DNA of 37,990 nt from Alphaproteobacteria bacterium (GCA_024275895.1 JAJRYE010000076.1:1-37990), one strand, 5' to 3'; positions 8,585-17,252 are shown, numbered from the stretch's first letter. Notes: generated by a model not told the origin, from the letters alone. Program-made: numbers and translations.

Positions 8585-8785
8585 TAATACTTCCCCGCCG
8601 CCGATAACAATTCAAGCTTGTCAAACCGGCCCTTTTGACAAACCAACATCTTGGCCTCAATACTATCAGGATGAGCCCTGCCGCAGAGCGCGGCAAGTTA
8701 ATTCTTGTCTCCGCAACGACCCTCGCGGGGACATCTTGTACAAGATGCCCCCGCACGGCGTTGGGGGAGAAACGCCGCGATAACC
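8585..8785 (-). other. glpV-glpS intergenic region with three hairpins
   Basis: No ORF is evident in these 201 bases. Three inverted repeats are seen: 8756-8777 (7-bp perfect stem, closest to the glpV stop), 8725-8754 (13-bp stem with one mismatch and loop GTAC) and 8679-8695 (6-bp perfect stem, loop of 5). None is followed by a clean T-run on the minus strand. Their place directly after the binding-protein gene suggests mRNA 3'-end protection or partial termination, which would keep GlpV more abundant than the membrane components. Confidence 0.6.
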
Positions 8786-10525
8786 TTATTTGGCGGCCCA
8801 GCGCTTGACAAGTTCGTCGTAAGCGATGGTTTCACCCTGAGGTTTCTCGTTGGCCAGCTTGGCTTTCGGCGCGCCGGGCTTGTTGAGCCAGATGGCGGGG
8901 TCGACCGGCTTGTTGAGACGCGGTCCACAGCCGCCATATGTGCCGGCTTTTTCATCCGCCGCCTGCATGCGGGCCATAACCAGATCCATCTCGGAGGCCA
9001 GACGGTCCATGGCCTGCTGCGGGGTAAAGGCGCCGGAGTTGACATCGCCGATCTGCTGCCACCAGATCTGGGCCAGCTTGGGATAATCAGGCACATTCAC
9101 ACCGGTCGGTGTCCACAGAACGCGGTCGGGCGAGCGGTAGAATTCAATCAGACCGCCAAGTTTGGGCGCACGTTCGGTGAAGGATTCGTGGTTGATAGTC
9201 GTATCGCGGATAAAGGTCAGGCCGACATGGCTTTTCTTTACATCCACGGTTTTCGAGGTCACGAACTGGGCATAAAGCCAGGCCGCCTTGCGGCGCTCAA
9301 CCGGGGTGGACTTGAACATTGTCCACGAGCCGGCATCCTGATAACCGAGTTTTTGCCCCTTTTCCCAATACGGGCCATGCGGAGAGGGCGCCATGCGCCA
9401 CAAGGGCTTGCCGTTATCATCCACGGTGTTGTTGCCCTTGCTCTTGGGGGCGACCATGGAGGCGGTAAAGGCGGTGTACCAGAAAATCTGCTGCGCCACA
9501 TTGCCTTGGGAAAGCGCCGGCAATGACTGATAGAAATCATAGCTGGCCGCGCCCGGAGGAGCGTATTTACGCAGCCATTCATCCCATTTGCGGATGGCGT
9601 AAACGGCCGCCGGGCTGTTGGCGCCGCCACCGCGTGAAACCGAAGCCCCGACCGGGTTGCAGGTGCCTTTTTCCATGCGGATGCCCCATTCATCTACCGG
9701 GACGCCGTTGGGCAGGCCCTTGGAGCCTTCGCCGGCCATGGACAGCCAGGCATCGGTCATGCGCCAGCCCAGATCAGGCGCGCGCTTGCCGTAATCCATA
9801 TGGCCGTAAATGCGCTTGCCGTCGATTTCCTTGACCTTGACCGAGAAGAACTCGGCAATATCCTCATAAGCCGACCAGTTGACCGGAACGCCAAGTTCAT
9901 AGCCATAGAGTCTTTTGAATTTGGCCTTGAGGTCGGGACGGTCGAACCAGTCCTTGCGGAACCAGTAGAGATTGGCGAATTGCTGGTCCGGGAGCTGATA
10001 CAGCTTCCCGTCCGGGCCTGTGGTGAAAGCCTTGCCGATGAAATCATTGATATCAAGCATCGGATTGGTAACATCCTTGCCCTCGCCGGCCATCCAGTCC
10101 GTCAGGTTGATCGCCAGTTTCAGGCGCGAATGGGTGCCGATCAAATCCGAATCATTGATATAGGCGTCATAAAGATTGCGCCGCGTCTGCATCTGGGTCT
10201 GAACCGCCTGCACAACCTCGCCTTCGCCCAGAAGCTGGTGATTCACCTTGATGCCGGTGATCTCGTAAAAGGCCTTGGCCAGCACCTTTGATTCGTACTC
10301 GTGAGTCGGAATGGTCTCGGAGAGGACATTAATTTCCATGCCCTTGAGAGGTGCGGCCGCCTTGATGAACCATTCCATCTCCTTCATCTGATCCGCCTTG
10401 GAAAGGGCAGAGGGCTGGAATTCCTTGTTCACCCACTTCTCCGCTTCGGCCATACCCGCATATGCGCCATGCGATGCGAGCATGAGCGCCGTCCCGGCGA
10501 CGGCTGCCAGTAATTTGAGTTTCAT
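8786..10525 (-). CDS. glpV: Glycerol ABC transporter periplasmic binding protein GlpV
   Basis: The 579-residue protein starts with a clear Sec signal peptide (MKLKLLAAVAGTALMLASHGAYAGM, cleavage near residue 23) and continues as a large extracellular solute-binding protein rich in tryptophan and tyrosine. The length is unusual for sugar-binding proteins (400-450) but matches the glycerol-binding GlpV group. It is the first gene of the minus-strand transporter operon. GGGAGG is placed well before the ATG at 10525, and a TTGACC-N17-GATACT promoter covered by candidate GlpR repeats lies upstream. It would capture glycerol in the periplasm and deliver it to GlpP/GlpQ. The glycerol assignment is by context and size. 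Confidence 0.9.
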   Translation of the reverse strand: MKLKLLAAVAGTALMLASHGAYAGMAEAEKWVNKEFQPSALSKADQMKEMEWFIKAAAPLKGMEINVLSETIPTHEYESKVLAKAFYEITGIKVNHQLLGEGEVVQAVQTQMQTRRNLYDAYINDSDLIGTHSRLKLAINLTDWMAGEGKDVTNPMLDINDFIGKAFTTGPDGKLYQLPDQQFANLYWFRKDWFDRPDLKAKFKRLYGYELGVPVNWSAYEDIAEFFSVKVKEIDGKRIYGHMDYGKRAPDLGWRMTDAWLSMAGEGSKGLPNGVPVDEWGIRMEKGTCNPVGASVSRGGGANSPAAVYAIRKWDEWLRKYAPPGAASYDFYQSLPALSQGNVAQQIFWYTAFTASMVAPKSKGNNTVDDNGKPLWRMAPSPHGPYWEKGQKLGYQDAGSWTMFKSTPVERRKAAWLYAQFVTSKTVDVKKSHVGLTFIRDTTINHESFTERAPKLGGLIEFYRSPDRVLWTPTGVNVPDYPKLAQIWWQQIGDVNSGAFTPQQAMDRLASEMDLVMARMQAADEKAGTYGGCGPRLNKPVDPAIWLNKPGAPKAKLANEKPQGETIAYDELVKRWAAK

Positions 10526-10572
10526 AAGATAAACCTCCCTTGGATAAACACCTGATCAAGCACTACCGGCTG

Positions 10573-10601
10573 AGTATCAAACGAAAACAAATGAAGGTCA
10601 A
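10573..10601 (-). promoter_or_regulatory. Predicted sigma-70 promoter of glpV
   Basis: Reading the minus strand, TTGACC (complement of 10596-10601) is followed after exactly 17 bases by GATACT (complement of 10573-10578). It lies about 50 bp before the glpV start and overlaps the TTTCG repeats described separately, as expected for a repressed promoter. Confidence 0.6.
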
Positions 10602-10607
10602 TCGAAA
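10580..10607 (-). promoter_or_regulatory. Candidate GlpR operator, glpV side (phased direct repeats)
   Basis: On the minus strand three related heptamers follow each other: TTTCGAT (10607-10601), CTTCATT (10596-10590) and TTTCGTT (10586-10580). They are spaced 11 and 10 bp apart, so all lie on one DNA face. A matching triplet sits before glpD. DeoR-family repressors are known to bind direct repeats of TTTC-like units, so GlpR is the obvious candidate. Confidence 0.6.
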
Positions 10608-10621
10608 ATTGATGCTGAATC

Positions 10622-10650
10622 TTGCCCGGCGGCGGCGGGTTTTGTAAAGT
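10622..10650 (+). promoter_or_regulatory. Possible promoter of glpR
   Basis: TTGCCC at 10622-10627 and TAAAGT at 10645-10650 are separated by 17 bases and lie about 40 bp before the chosen glpR start. The -35 box is moderate. Confidence 0.4.
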
Positions 10651-10687
10651 AACACAAATTACTGTATCAAATCAGGTGATCGACAAG

Positions 10688-11458
10688 ATGGAGCCACTTC
10701 TGCACAGGCATTCGGTTATACTTGAGATGGCTCACAAGAAGGGCCAGGTCAAGGTGGAGGGGCTTGCGGATCATTTCGCGGTCACGCCGCAAACCATACG
10801 CAAGGACCTGAATGAGCTTTGCGCCCGCCGGTTGTTGCACCGGGTGCATGGCGGCGCCGTGATCCGCTCCGGCGTGGTCAACTACGGCTATGAGGCACGG
10901 CGCGAGATTGCCGAGGATGAAAAACAGCGCATTGGCGTCGCGGCAGCCTCGCTGATCCCGGATGATTGCTCGTTATTCATTAATATCGGCACAACGACGG
11001 AAAGCGTCGCCCGGGCGCTTTCGGGCCGCTCCGGGTTGCTTGTTATTTCGAATAACCTTCATGTTGCCAATATGTTATATCAAAACCCCGGAATTGAAGT
11101 TGTCATGACCGGCGGGCTGGTGCGCAAAACCGATGGCGGGCTTGTCGGGCAGATGACGACCGAAGCCTTTGGCCGCTTCAAGGTGGATTACGCCGTGATC
11201 GGCGCTTCGGCGATTGATCCGGACGGCACCTTGCTTGATTTTGACTTCCGGGAGGTCAAGGCGGCCCAGGCCATCATCGAAAATTCAAGGCACCGGATTC
11301 TTGTCGCCGACAGCATGAAATATGACCGCGCCGCGCCGGTGCGCATCTGCCATATTTCGCAAATGGAGACATTTGTCACCAACCGCTCCCCGTCCGAGGA
11401 TATTTCCCGTATCTGCGCCGAGAACGGCGTCAGCATTGTTTTGCCGGACGATTCCTAG
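10688..11458 (+). CDS. glpR: DeoR-family transcriptional repressor of glycerol genes
   Basis: The 256-residue protein has an N-terminal DeoR-type helix-turn-helix (about residues 17-45, VKVEGLADHFAVTPQTIRKDLN) followed by RLLHRVHGGAV, and a C-terminal DeoRC sensor domain with NIGTTTESVARAL that binds sugar phosphates in this family. Glycerol-3-phosphate is the likely inducer. The frame is open further upstream to a TTG at 10622, but ATG 10688 is preferred because AGGTGAT precedes it and the protein then begins like other DeoR regulators. It lies divergent from the transporter operon and 103 bp before glpD. The candidate repeats near both flanking promoters make it the natural regulator of both arms. 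Confidence 0.92.
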   Translation: MEPLLHRHSVILEMAHKKGQVKVEGLADHFAVTPQTIRKDLNELCARRLLHRVHGGAVIRSGVVNYGYEARREIAEDEKQRIGVAAASLIPDDCSLFINIGTTTESVARALSGRSGLLVISNNLHVANMLYQNPGIEVVMTGGLVRKTDGGLVGQMTTEAFGRFKVDYAVIGASAIDPDGTLLDFDFREVKAAQAIIENSRHRILVADSMKYDRAAPVRICHISQMETFVTNRSPSEDISRICAENGVSIVLPDDS

Positions 11459-11472
11459 AAAAAAGTCAAAAC

Positions 11473-11500
11473 TTTCGTTTATTTTCGTTGAAGCTTCGCT
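11473..11500 (+). promoter_or_regulatory. Candidate GlpR operator, glpD side (phased direct repeats)
   Basis: TTTCGTT at 11473-11479, TTTCGTT at 11483-11489 and CTTCGCT at 11494-11500 are spaced 10 and 11 bp apart; TTTCATC at 11501 may be a fourth copy. The series overlaps the -35 box of the predicted glpD promoter. The same kind of triplet stands before glpV in the other orientation. Confidence 0.6.
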
Positions 11501-11516
11501 TTTCATCGCATAGAGT
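11488..11516 (+). promoter_or_regulatory. Predicted sigma-70 promoter of glpD
   Basis: TTGAAG at 11488-11493, a 17-base spacer and TAGAGT at 11511-11516 form a reasonable promoter about 45 bp before the glpD start. It is embedded in the TTTCG repeats. Confidence 0.5.
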
Positions 11517-11561
11517 TTGCTGGTTACCATGCCCCTTGACGCGGCAATCTAAGGACAGGTT

Positions 11562-13091
11562 TTGCACGACAGGATATTTGATATCGTCATAATCGGCGGC
11601 GGTGTGAACGGCTGCGGCATCGCCCGCGATGCGGCGGGGCGCGGCCTGTCGGTGCTTCTGGTCGAAAAGGGCGATCTGGCCAGCGGCACCTCTTCGGCAT
11701 CTTCAAAACTGATCCATGGCGGGCTCAGATATCTGGAGCATTACGAGTTTTCCCTCGTGCGCGAATCCCTGCGCGAACGCGAGGTGCTCTGGGCGGTTGC
11801 ACCGCATATCATCTCTCCCATGCGCTTTGTCCTGCCACATCACGGCGCCTTGCGTCCGGCCTGGATGATCCGGATCGGATTATTCCTTTATGACCATATT
11901 GGCGGGCGCAAGAAGCTGGACCCGAGCCACGCCCTCGATTTGCGCCGCGATGAGGCCGGAATTCCCCTGAAAGCTGAATATGTCAAGGGATTTGAATATT
12001 CCGACTGCGCGGTTGATGATTCGCGTCTGGTCACGCTCAACGCGGTGGATGCGGCCGCGCTGGGGGCGGATATTCGGGTGGAAACTGCAATGGAGACTGC
12101 CGAACGCGTCGGGGGGATCTGGAATATCACCCTGCGGGATTCCATTTCAGGCCAGAGCGAAATTGCAAAAGCCCGGGTGCTTGTTAATGCCGCCGGCCCC
12201 TGGGTGGCCCAGGTTGCCGCCGCAAGCGATGGCTCCGGCAAGGCGGCCTCAAGCATCCGGCTGGTCAAGGGGTCGCACATTATCGTACCGAAAATGTTCG
12301 ATCACGGCCGTGCCTATATATTGCAGAACAAGGATCAAAGGGTCGTCTTCGCCATTCCCTACGAGCATGATTTCACCCTTATCGGCACAACCGATGTTGA
12401 CGAGCCCGGCGGACCGGGCAAGGTCGAGGCCTCGCGCGAGGAAATTGAATATCTGTGCACGGCCATAAACGGATATTTCAGAGCTGCCATAACGCCCGAT
12501 GACGTGGTGAGTTCCTTCGCCGGCATCCGGCCGCTTTTCAACAGCGGCGGCGGAACGGCGCAGGAGATAACCCGCGATTATATGCTTGATCTTCAAATTC
12601 CCGATGGTAATGCGCCGCTGATGAATATCTATGGCGGCAAGATTACGACCTACCGCGAGCTTGCCGAGGAAGTTCTGGGCAAGCTTTCGCGCTTTTTTCC
12701 CGGCATGAAGGGAAAATGGACCAGAGAAGCGGCGCTTCCGGGCGGCGGTTTTGCCACAGACGGGTTTGACAAACTGGTGCAATCCTTCCGCTCGCAATAC
12801 CCGTTCATTCCCCGCGCCATGGCGCGGCGTCTTTGCCATGCCTATGGAACTCTGGCCGCCGAGGTTGTCTCGGGAGCCAGGACCATGGCGGATCTGGGTC
12901 ATTGTTTTGGCGCCGGTCTTTATGAGCGCGAGGTGGAATATCTGCAAGCGCGCGAATGGGCAAGATGCGCTGAAGATATCCTGTGGCGGCGCAGCAAGCT
13001 CGGGCTTCGCCTTTCAAAAGAAGAGACGGCTGACCTTGAGATCTGGCTGGAGAAGAGCGCGGGCAATAATATCCGTTCACATAGTGGATAA
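11562..13091 (+). CDS. glpD: Aerobic-type glycerol-3-phosphate dehydrogenase
   Basis: GlpD is a membrane-associated FAD enzyme that oxidises glycerol-3-phosphate to dihydroxyacetone phosphate and passes electrons to quinone. The 509-residue product begins with the dinucleotide-binding motif DIVIIGGGVNGCGIARDAAGRG and shows further family stretches: TSSASSKLIHGGLRYLE, NAAGPWV, FAIPYEHDFTLIGTTD and YGGKITTYRELAEE. The start is a TTG at 11562, with AAGGACA before it; the usual family start (DIVIIGG after a short tail) supports it. It follows glpR and precedes the glpC-like gene by 5 bp, so it is probably first in an operon glpD-glpC-glpA-glpB. Having a complete GlpD next to a GlpABC-type enzyme is uncommon. 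Confidence 0.95.
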   Translation: MHDRIFDIVIIGGGVNGCGIARDAAGRGLSVLLVEKGDLASGTSSASSKLIHGGLRYLEHYEFSLVRESLREREVLWAVAPHIISPMRFVLPHHGALRPAWMIRIGLFLYDHIGGRKKLDPSHALDLRRDEAGIPLKAEYVKGFEYSDCAVDDSRLVTLNAVDAAALGADIRVETAMETAERVGGIWNITLRDSISGQSEIAKARVLVNAAGPWVAQVAAASDGSGKAASSIRLVKGSHIIVPKMFDHGRAYILQNKDQRVVFAIPYEHDFTLIGTTDVDEPGGPGKVEASREEIEYLCTAINGYFRAAITPDDVVSSFAGIRPLFNSGGGTAQEITRDYMLDLQIPDGNAPLMNIYGGKITTYRELAEEVLGKLSRFFPGMKGKWTREAALPGGGFATDGFDKLVQSFRSQYPFIPRAMARRLCHAYGTLAAEVVSGARTMADLGHCFGAGLYEREVEYLQAREWARCAEDILWRRSKLGLRLSKEETADLEIWLEKSAGNNIRSHSG

Positions 13092-13096
13092 GGGGC

Positions 13097-14380
13097 ATGA
13101 TGGAAATTGCGCCAGAGCGCGCGGAGCCGGTTGATTTTCTGACCACTGCGCGCGATTTGCTGCCTGAAGGGGCAAGCTATGAGGCCTGCATCGCCTGCGG
13201 CCTTTGCGCCTCGGGCTGCCCGGCATCGGGGCTTTATGGCATGGACCCGCGGCGCTTCATCCGCATGGCCATGCTGGGGCTGAATGAAGAGCTTGCTGGA
13301 ACGCCCTGGGTCTGGACCTGCACCCAGTGCAAACGCTGCGCCTATATCTGCCCGATGGGCATCGACGTTTCCGTTCTGGTTGGCATTGCGCGCGGCGGCT
13401 GGCCGAGGGACAAAAAGCCCAAAGGCATCATGCGCTCCTGCGAGGCGCAAATGCGCGATGACAGCACCAGCGCCATGGGCCTGCGCAGCGCGGATTTTAT
13501 CGAAATCATCGCCGAGACGGTGGATGAAATTCGCGAAGGGGATAAACGCTTCAAAAACCTCACCGCGCCCATAGACAAAGCCGGCGCCGAATTTGTGGTC
13601 AACCAGAACTCGCGCGAGCCCGCTGTGGAGCCTGAGGAACTCGGGCCTTTATGGAAGATATTCGATTATGTCGGCGTGAGCTGGAGCTATACGTCAAAGG
13701 GCTGGGCGGCGGAAAATTTTTGCATGTTCACCGGCGATGAGACAAGCTGGAAAGAGATGGTGAAAACGCGGGTGGAGGCCATCAACGCGCTGGGGGCGAA
13801 GACATGGATCAACACCGAATGCGGCCATTCCTTCTATACCATGTGGAAAGGGATCGAGCGCTTTGGTCTTGAGGCGGATTTTGAGGCCGGAAACCTGATT
13901 TCCTTTTACGCCAAATGGATCCGGGAGGGACGCTTGCCGGTCAATTCGGACTGGAACCGGGACAATCTGAAATTTACCGTTCAGGACCCGTGCCAACTGG
14001 TGCGCAAATCCATTGGCGATCCGGTGGCGGATGATTTGCGTTTTGTCGCCAGAAAACTTGTGGGTGAGGGGAATTTTGTCGATATGCAGCCCTGCCGCAG
14101 CGCCAATTACTGTTGCGGCGGCGGCGGCGGCTTTTTGCAGGCGGGCATGAACGAGCAGCGCCGCGCCTATGGCAAGCGCAAATTTGACCAGATCATCGCG
14201 ACAAAGGCACAATATGTCCTTACCCCGTGCCATAACTGCCACTCGCAGATGAGCGATATCGGCGGTTATTACGGCGGTAAATATCATGTTGTGCATTTCT
14301 GGACGCTGATTTGTCTCTCGCTTGGCATATTGGGGCCAAACGAGCGCAAATATCTCGGCCCTGAACTGGCATGTCTATGA
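13097..14380 (+). CDS. glpC: GlpC-like iron-sulfur electron-transfer subunit (CCG-domain protein)
   Basis: This 427-residue protein has two N-terminal 4Fe-4S motifs (CIACGLCASGCP near residue 32 and CTQCKRCAYICP near residue 75) and C-terminal cysteine-rich CCG segments (NTECGHSF, MQPCRSANYCCGGGGGF and TPCHNCH), the layout of GlpC and heterodisulfide reductase HdrD-like proteins. In GlpABC the C subunit links the FAD-containing GlpAB dimer to membrane quinones. Here the gene stands before glpA and glpB rather than after them. It starts 5 bp after the glpD stop with AAGGGG as ribosome site (ATG at 13097 or 13100) and overlaps glpA. It is slightly longer than E. coli GlpC and might be a separate HdrD-like branch. 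The role is inferred from neighbours. Confidence 0.8.
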   Translation: MMEIAPERAEPVDFLTTARDLLPEGASYEACIACGLCASGCPASGLYGMDPRRFIRMAMLGLNEELAGTPWVWTCTQCKRCAYICPMGIDVSVLVGIARGGWPRDKKPKGIMRSCEAQMRDDSTSAMGLRSADFIEIIAETVDEIREGDKRFKNLTAPIDKAGAEFVVNQNSREPAVEPEELGPLWKIFDYVGVSWSYTSKGWAAENFCMFTGDETSWKEMVKTRVEAINALGAKTWINTECGHSFYTMWKGIERFGLEADFEAGNLISFYAKWIREGRLPVNSDWNRDNLKFTVQDPCQLVRKSIGDPVADDLRFVARKLVGEGNFVDMQPCRSANYCCGGGGGFLQAGMNEQRRAYGKRKFDQIIATKAQYVLTPCHNCHSQMSDIGGYYGGKYHVVHFWTLICLSLGILGPNERKYLGPELACL

Positions 14381-15981
14381 GCGCGAAATCCTCAGCAAAA
14401 TCCCGGCTGTATGAAACCGAGGTGCTTATCATCGGCGGCGGCGTCACCGGGGCCGGGGTCATGCGCGATCTGGCCCTGCGCGGCATCCACTGCCTTCTTA
14501 TCGACCGGTGCGATCTCAATGCGGGCGCATCGGGGGGCAATCACGGCCTGCTCCACAGCGGCGGGCGCTATGCCTCATCCGATACCCGCACGGCGGCCGA
14601 ATGCCGCCATGAGAGCGAGTTGATCAAAAAGCTTGCACCTGAATGCGTCGATGATTGCGGCGGCATGTTTGTTGCTGTCGAGGGCGATGACCCTGATTTT
14701 GCCGCCCGGTTCCCCGGCTTTTGCCAGGCCGCCGGAATTATCTGTGAGGCGCTCAGTCCGCAAGAAGCGCGGGCGCGCGAACCGGCTTTGTCGGAAAAGA
14801 TCATCGCCGCCTATGCCATCCCCGACGCCGCCATTGATCCCTTCCGGCTGGTATCGCAAAATGTCGAGCATGCCCGCCGGTTAACGGGCAGTGTTTTCCT
14901 GCCCCATATGGAACTTGAGGCGTTCCAGATTGCAGATGGCCGCATTTCCAGCGCCTTGTGCCGGGACAGGCGCAGCGGTGCGGCCGTGCGGATCAGGGCG
15001 CGGCAGATTGTCAATGCCGCCGGGGCCTGGGCGATGAATATCGCCCGTCTGGCGCGGTGCGAGGATGTCAATCTGCTCTATTCCAAAGGCACACTCATCG
15101 TCAGCAATACCCGTCTGGGCCGCGGGGTGATCAACCGCCTGCGTCCGCCCGGCGACGGCGATATTCTTGTTCCCGGCGGGACGGTATCCCTGCTGGGCAC
15201 GTCATCGGTTACGGTTGAGGATCCGGACAGGATCCGGCCCGGTGTGGATGAGGTTGACCGTATTCTCGCCGAGGGCGCCGCCATGCTGCCCGGGCTTGAA
15301 GATGCGCGTTTCATCCGCGCCTTTTGCGGTGTGCGGCCCCTGATCAGGGCCTCCGGCGCGGCTACGGACGGACGCAAGGCGGGGCGCGGCTTTTCGCTCT
15401 TTGACCATGAAGATCAGGGATTGGAGAACTTTGCCACCATCGCCGGCGGCAAGCTGACGACCTTTCGCGCCATGGCGGAAAAAACCGGCGATCTGGTGGC
15501 AAGGCGGTTGGGAAATACTTCCATGTGCAAAACCGCAACCACGCCGCTGCCTTCAGGTGATGCAGTGCGCATGACCGAGCCGGGCCGGGCGGCGCGCGAC
15601 TGGTACCGGCGCGCCGAGCCCGATGATCTGATCCTGTGCGAGTGCGAGATGGTGCCGCAATCGGCGGTGGATGAGATTGTGGGCCATGCGCCGGGCGCGG
15701 AAGACCATATGAGTTTGCAGGCCATCGCGCTGCGCAGCAGGATCGGCAAAGGCGCCTGTCAGGGGGCGTTTTGCGCCCACCGCGTCACTTCGTATCTGTA
15801 TGATTGCGGCATTTATGATTCAGACAACGGGATGAGGCTGATGCGCGATTTTGTCGCCGAGCGCTACAGGGGGGTGCGGCCGGTCCTGTGGGGGCGCCAG
15901 CTGCCGCAGATGGAACTGGCCGAGATCATGCACTGCGCCATGGCGGGGCTCGATATTGCGCCAGACGAGGCGGAGCAATGA
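14371..15981 (+). CDS. glpA: GlpA-type glycerol-3-phosphate dehydrogenase subunit
   Basis: The 536-residue flavoprotein carries an N-terminal FAD motif (VLIIGGGVTGAGVMRDLALRG), the substrate-region stretch SGGNHGLLHSGGRYASSD, and a C-terminal BFD-like 2Fe-2S domain with CEC (LILCECEMV) and CQGAFC, which separates GlpA from GlpD. GlpA is the catalytic subunit of the multi-subunit (in E. coli anaerobic) dehydrogenase. Two starts are possible, 14371 and 14377; the second gives an ATGA overlap with the stop of the glpC-like gene. It overlaps glpB by ATGA at its own end, so translation of the three genes is probably coupled. Confidence is high because of the C-terminal iron-sulfur motif and the neighbouring glpB. 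Confidence 0.9.
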   Translation: MSMSAKSSAKSRLYETEVLIIGGGVTGAGVMRDLALRGIHCLLIDRCDLNAGASGGNHGLLHSGGRYASSDTRTAAECRHESELIKKLAPECVDDCGGMFVAVEGDDPDFAARFPGFCQAAGIICEALSPQEARAREPALSEKIIAAYAIPDAAIDPFRLVSQNVEHARRLTGSVFLPHMELEAFQIADGRISSALCRDRRSGAAVRIRARQIVNAAGAWAMNIARLARCEDVNLLYSKGTLIVSNTRLGRGVINRLRPPGDGDILVPGGTVSLLGTSSVTVEDPDRIRPGVDEVDRILAEGAAMLPGLEDARFIRAFCGVRPLIRASGAATDGRKAGRGFSLFDHEDQGLENFATIAGGKLTTFRAMAEKTGDLVARRLGNTSMCKTATTPLPSGDAVRMTEPGRAARDWYRRAEPDDLILCECEMVPQSAVDEIVGHAPGAEDHMSLQAIALRSRIGKGACQGAFCAHRVTSYLYDCGIYDSDNGMRLMRDFVAERYRGVRPVLWGRQLPQMELAEIMHCAMAGLDIAPDEAEQ

Positions 15982-17252
15982 AGCGGCGGCAAAGGCGCAT
16001 CAAAACCAAACTGGCGGTGATCGGCGCCGGGCTGTCCGGTTTTTCGGCCGCCATCTTTGCCCTGAAACGCGGCATCAAAACCACCTTGCTTGGTCATACC
16101 GGCGCGCTGGCCTATACAACCGGATATCTTGATCTTCTTGGCGCAAGGCGGGGCCGTCTGCTGGATGATCCCTGGGCCGGGCTTGCGGCACTGCGCGAGG
16201 ATGAGCCGGAGCACCCCCTCGCAAGGCTTGGGAATGACGAGATCAAGGACGCCTTTGCCTGCTTCACGGCGGCACTGCGCGATATGGGTATCGGATACTC
16301 AATGCCGGGCGCGCTTAACCGGATGGTGCTTTTGCCCGCCGGAATACGCAAACCCACCCTTTGCGTTCCCGACACCATGCTGGCGGGCATGGAGGCGGCG
16401 GACAGGCGCGCCAAAACCCTGATCCTTGATTTTGCCGGGCTGGCAGGCTTCAGCGCTGCCGAGTTCAAGGCCAATTTCCTCACCACCTGGCCCGCAATTA
16501 CCGTACAGAAAATTCAATTCCCCGGCATGGAACATGGCCAGGTCTTCCCCGAGGTCATGGCGCGGGCGCTGGAGGTGCCATCCCTGTACGCCGAGCTTGC
16601 CCGGCGCATATCGCCCCGGCTTGACGGGGCCCGGTATGTCGGCCTGCCGGCTATATTGGGCATGCACGCCCCTGATGAGGTTCACGCCGCTATGGAACGC
16701 CTTTTGGGGCTGCCGGTGTTTGAAATCCCGACCATTCCGCCCGCCGTTCCGGGCATCAGGCTGCGGGAGCTGTTCGAGCGCGCCCTGCCGGAGACGGGCC
16801 TTGAGCTTGAGCCGCAACTGAAAGTCCAGCGCGCCGATTTGCGCCCCGATGGCATCACGCTTTATCTGCACGGCCCAATGGAGGATCTGGAGGTTGAGAG
16901 CGAGGCCGTAATCCTCGCCTCGGGGCGGTTTTTATCCGGCGGCCTGAAGGCGGGGCATGAAACACTCAGCGAGCCCCTGCTCGGCCTGCCGCTGTACCAG
17001 CCCGGCGCGCGCAAGGACTGGTACCGGCGCGAATATCTTGACCGGCGCGGCCACAGGATCAACCGCGCCGGTGTGAAAACGGATACGGATTTACGCCCGC
17101 TCGGGGGTGATGGAGCCCCTGTCAATACCCGGCTGTTTGCGGCCGGTTCCCTTCTGGCGCATCAGGACTGGGTCCGCCAGCGCTGCGGCACGGGGCTGGC
17201 CATCGCAACGGCCCTGCGGGCGGTAAAATCAGCCCAGGCCATTTTGTCCTGA
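15978..17252 (+). CDS. glpB: GlpB-type glycerol-3-phosphate dehydrogenase subunit
   Basis: This 424-residue flavoprotein begins with KLAVIGAGLSGFSAAIFALKRG, a dinucleotide-binding fold, followed by TTGYLDLLGA and ends with the conserved-looking NTRLFAAGSLLAHQDW and GTGLAIATALRA. This fits GlpB, which binds FMN and associates with GlpA. The open frame extends 30 codons upstream into glpA, but ATG 15978 is chosen because it overlaps the glpA stop (ATGA) and puts the nucleotide-binding strand at the N-terminus. It is the last gene of the glp plus-strand operon. A 47-bp gap with a 7-bp stem hairpin (17253-17281) separates it from the sensor kinase gene. Confidence 0.85.
   Translation: MKRRQRRIKTKLAVIGAGLSGFSAAIFALKRGIKTTLLGHTGALAYTTGYLDLLGARRGRLLDDPWAGLAALREDEPEHPLARLGNDEIKDAFACFTAALRDMGIGYSMPGALNRMVLLPAGIRKPTLCVPDTMLAGMEAADRRAKTLILDFAGLAGFSAAEFKANFLTTWPAITVQKIQFPGMEHGQVFPEVMARALEVPSLYAELARRISPRLDGARYVGLPAILGMHAPDEVHAAMERLLGLPVFEIPTIPPAVPGIRLRELFERALPETGLELEPQLKVQRADLRPDGITLYLHGPMEDLEVESEAVILASGRFLSGGLKAGHETLSEPLLGLPLYQPGARKDWYRREYLDRRGHRINRAGVKTDTDLRPLGGDGAPVNTRLFAAGSLLAHQDWVRQRCGTGLAIATALRAVKSAQAILS

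Noticed and set aside
14371-17252. glpA as a second glpD paralogue
   Set aside because: The C-terminal CEC...CQGAFC BFD-like iron-sulfur domain and the adjoining glpB and glpC-like genes identify it as GlpA type.
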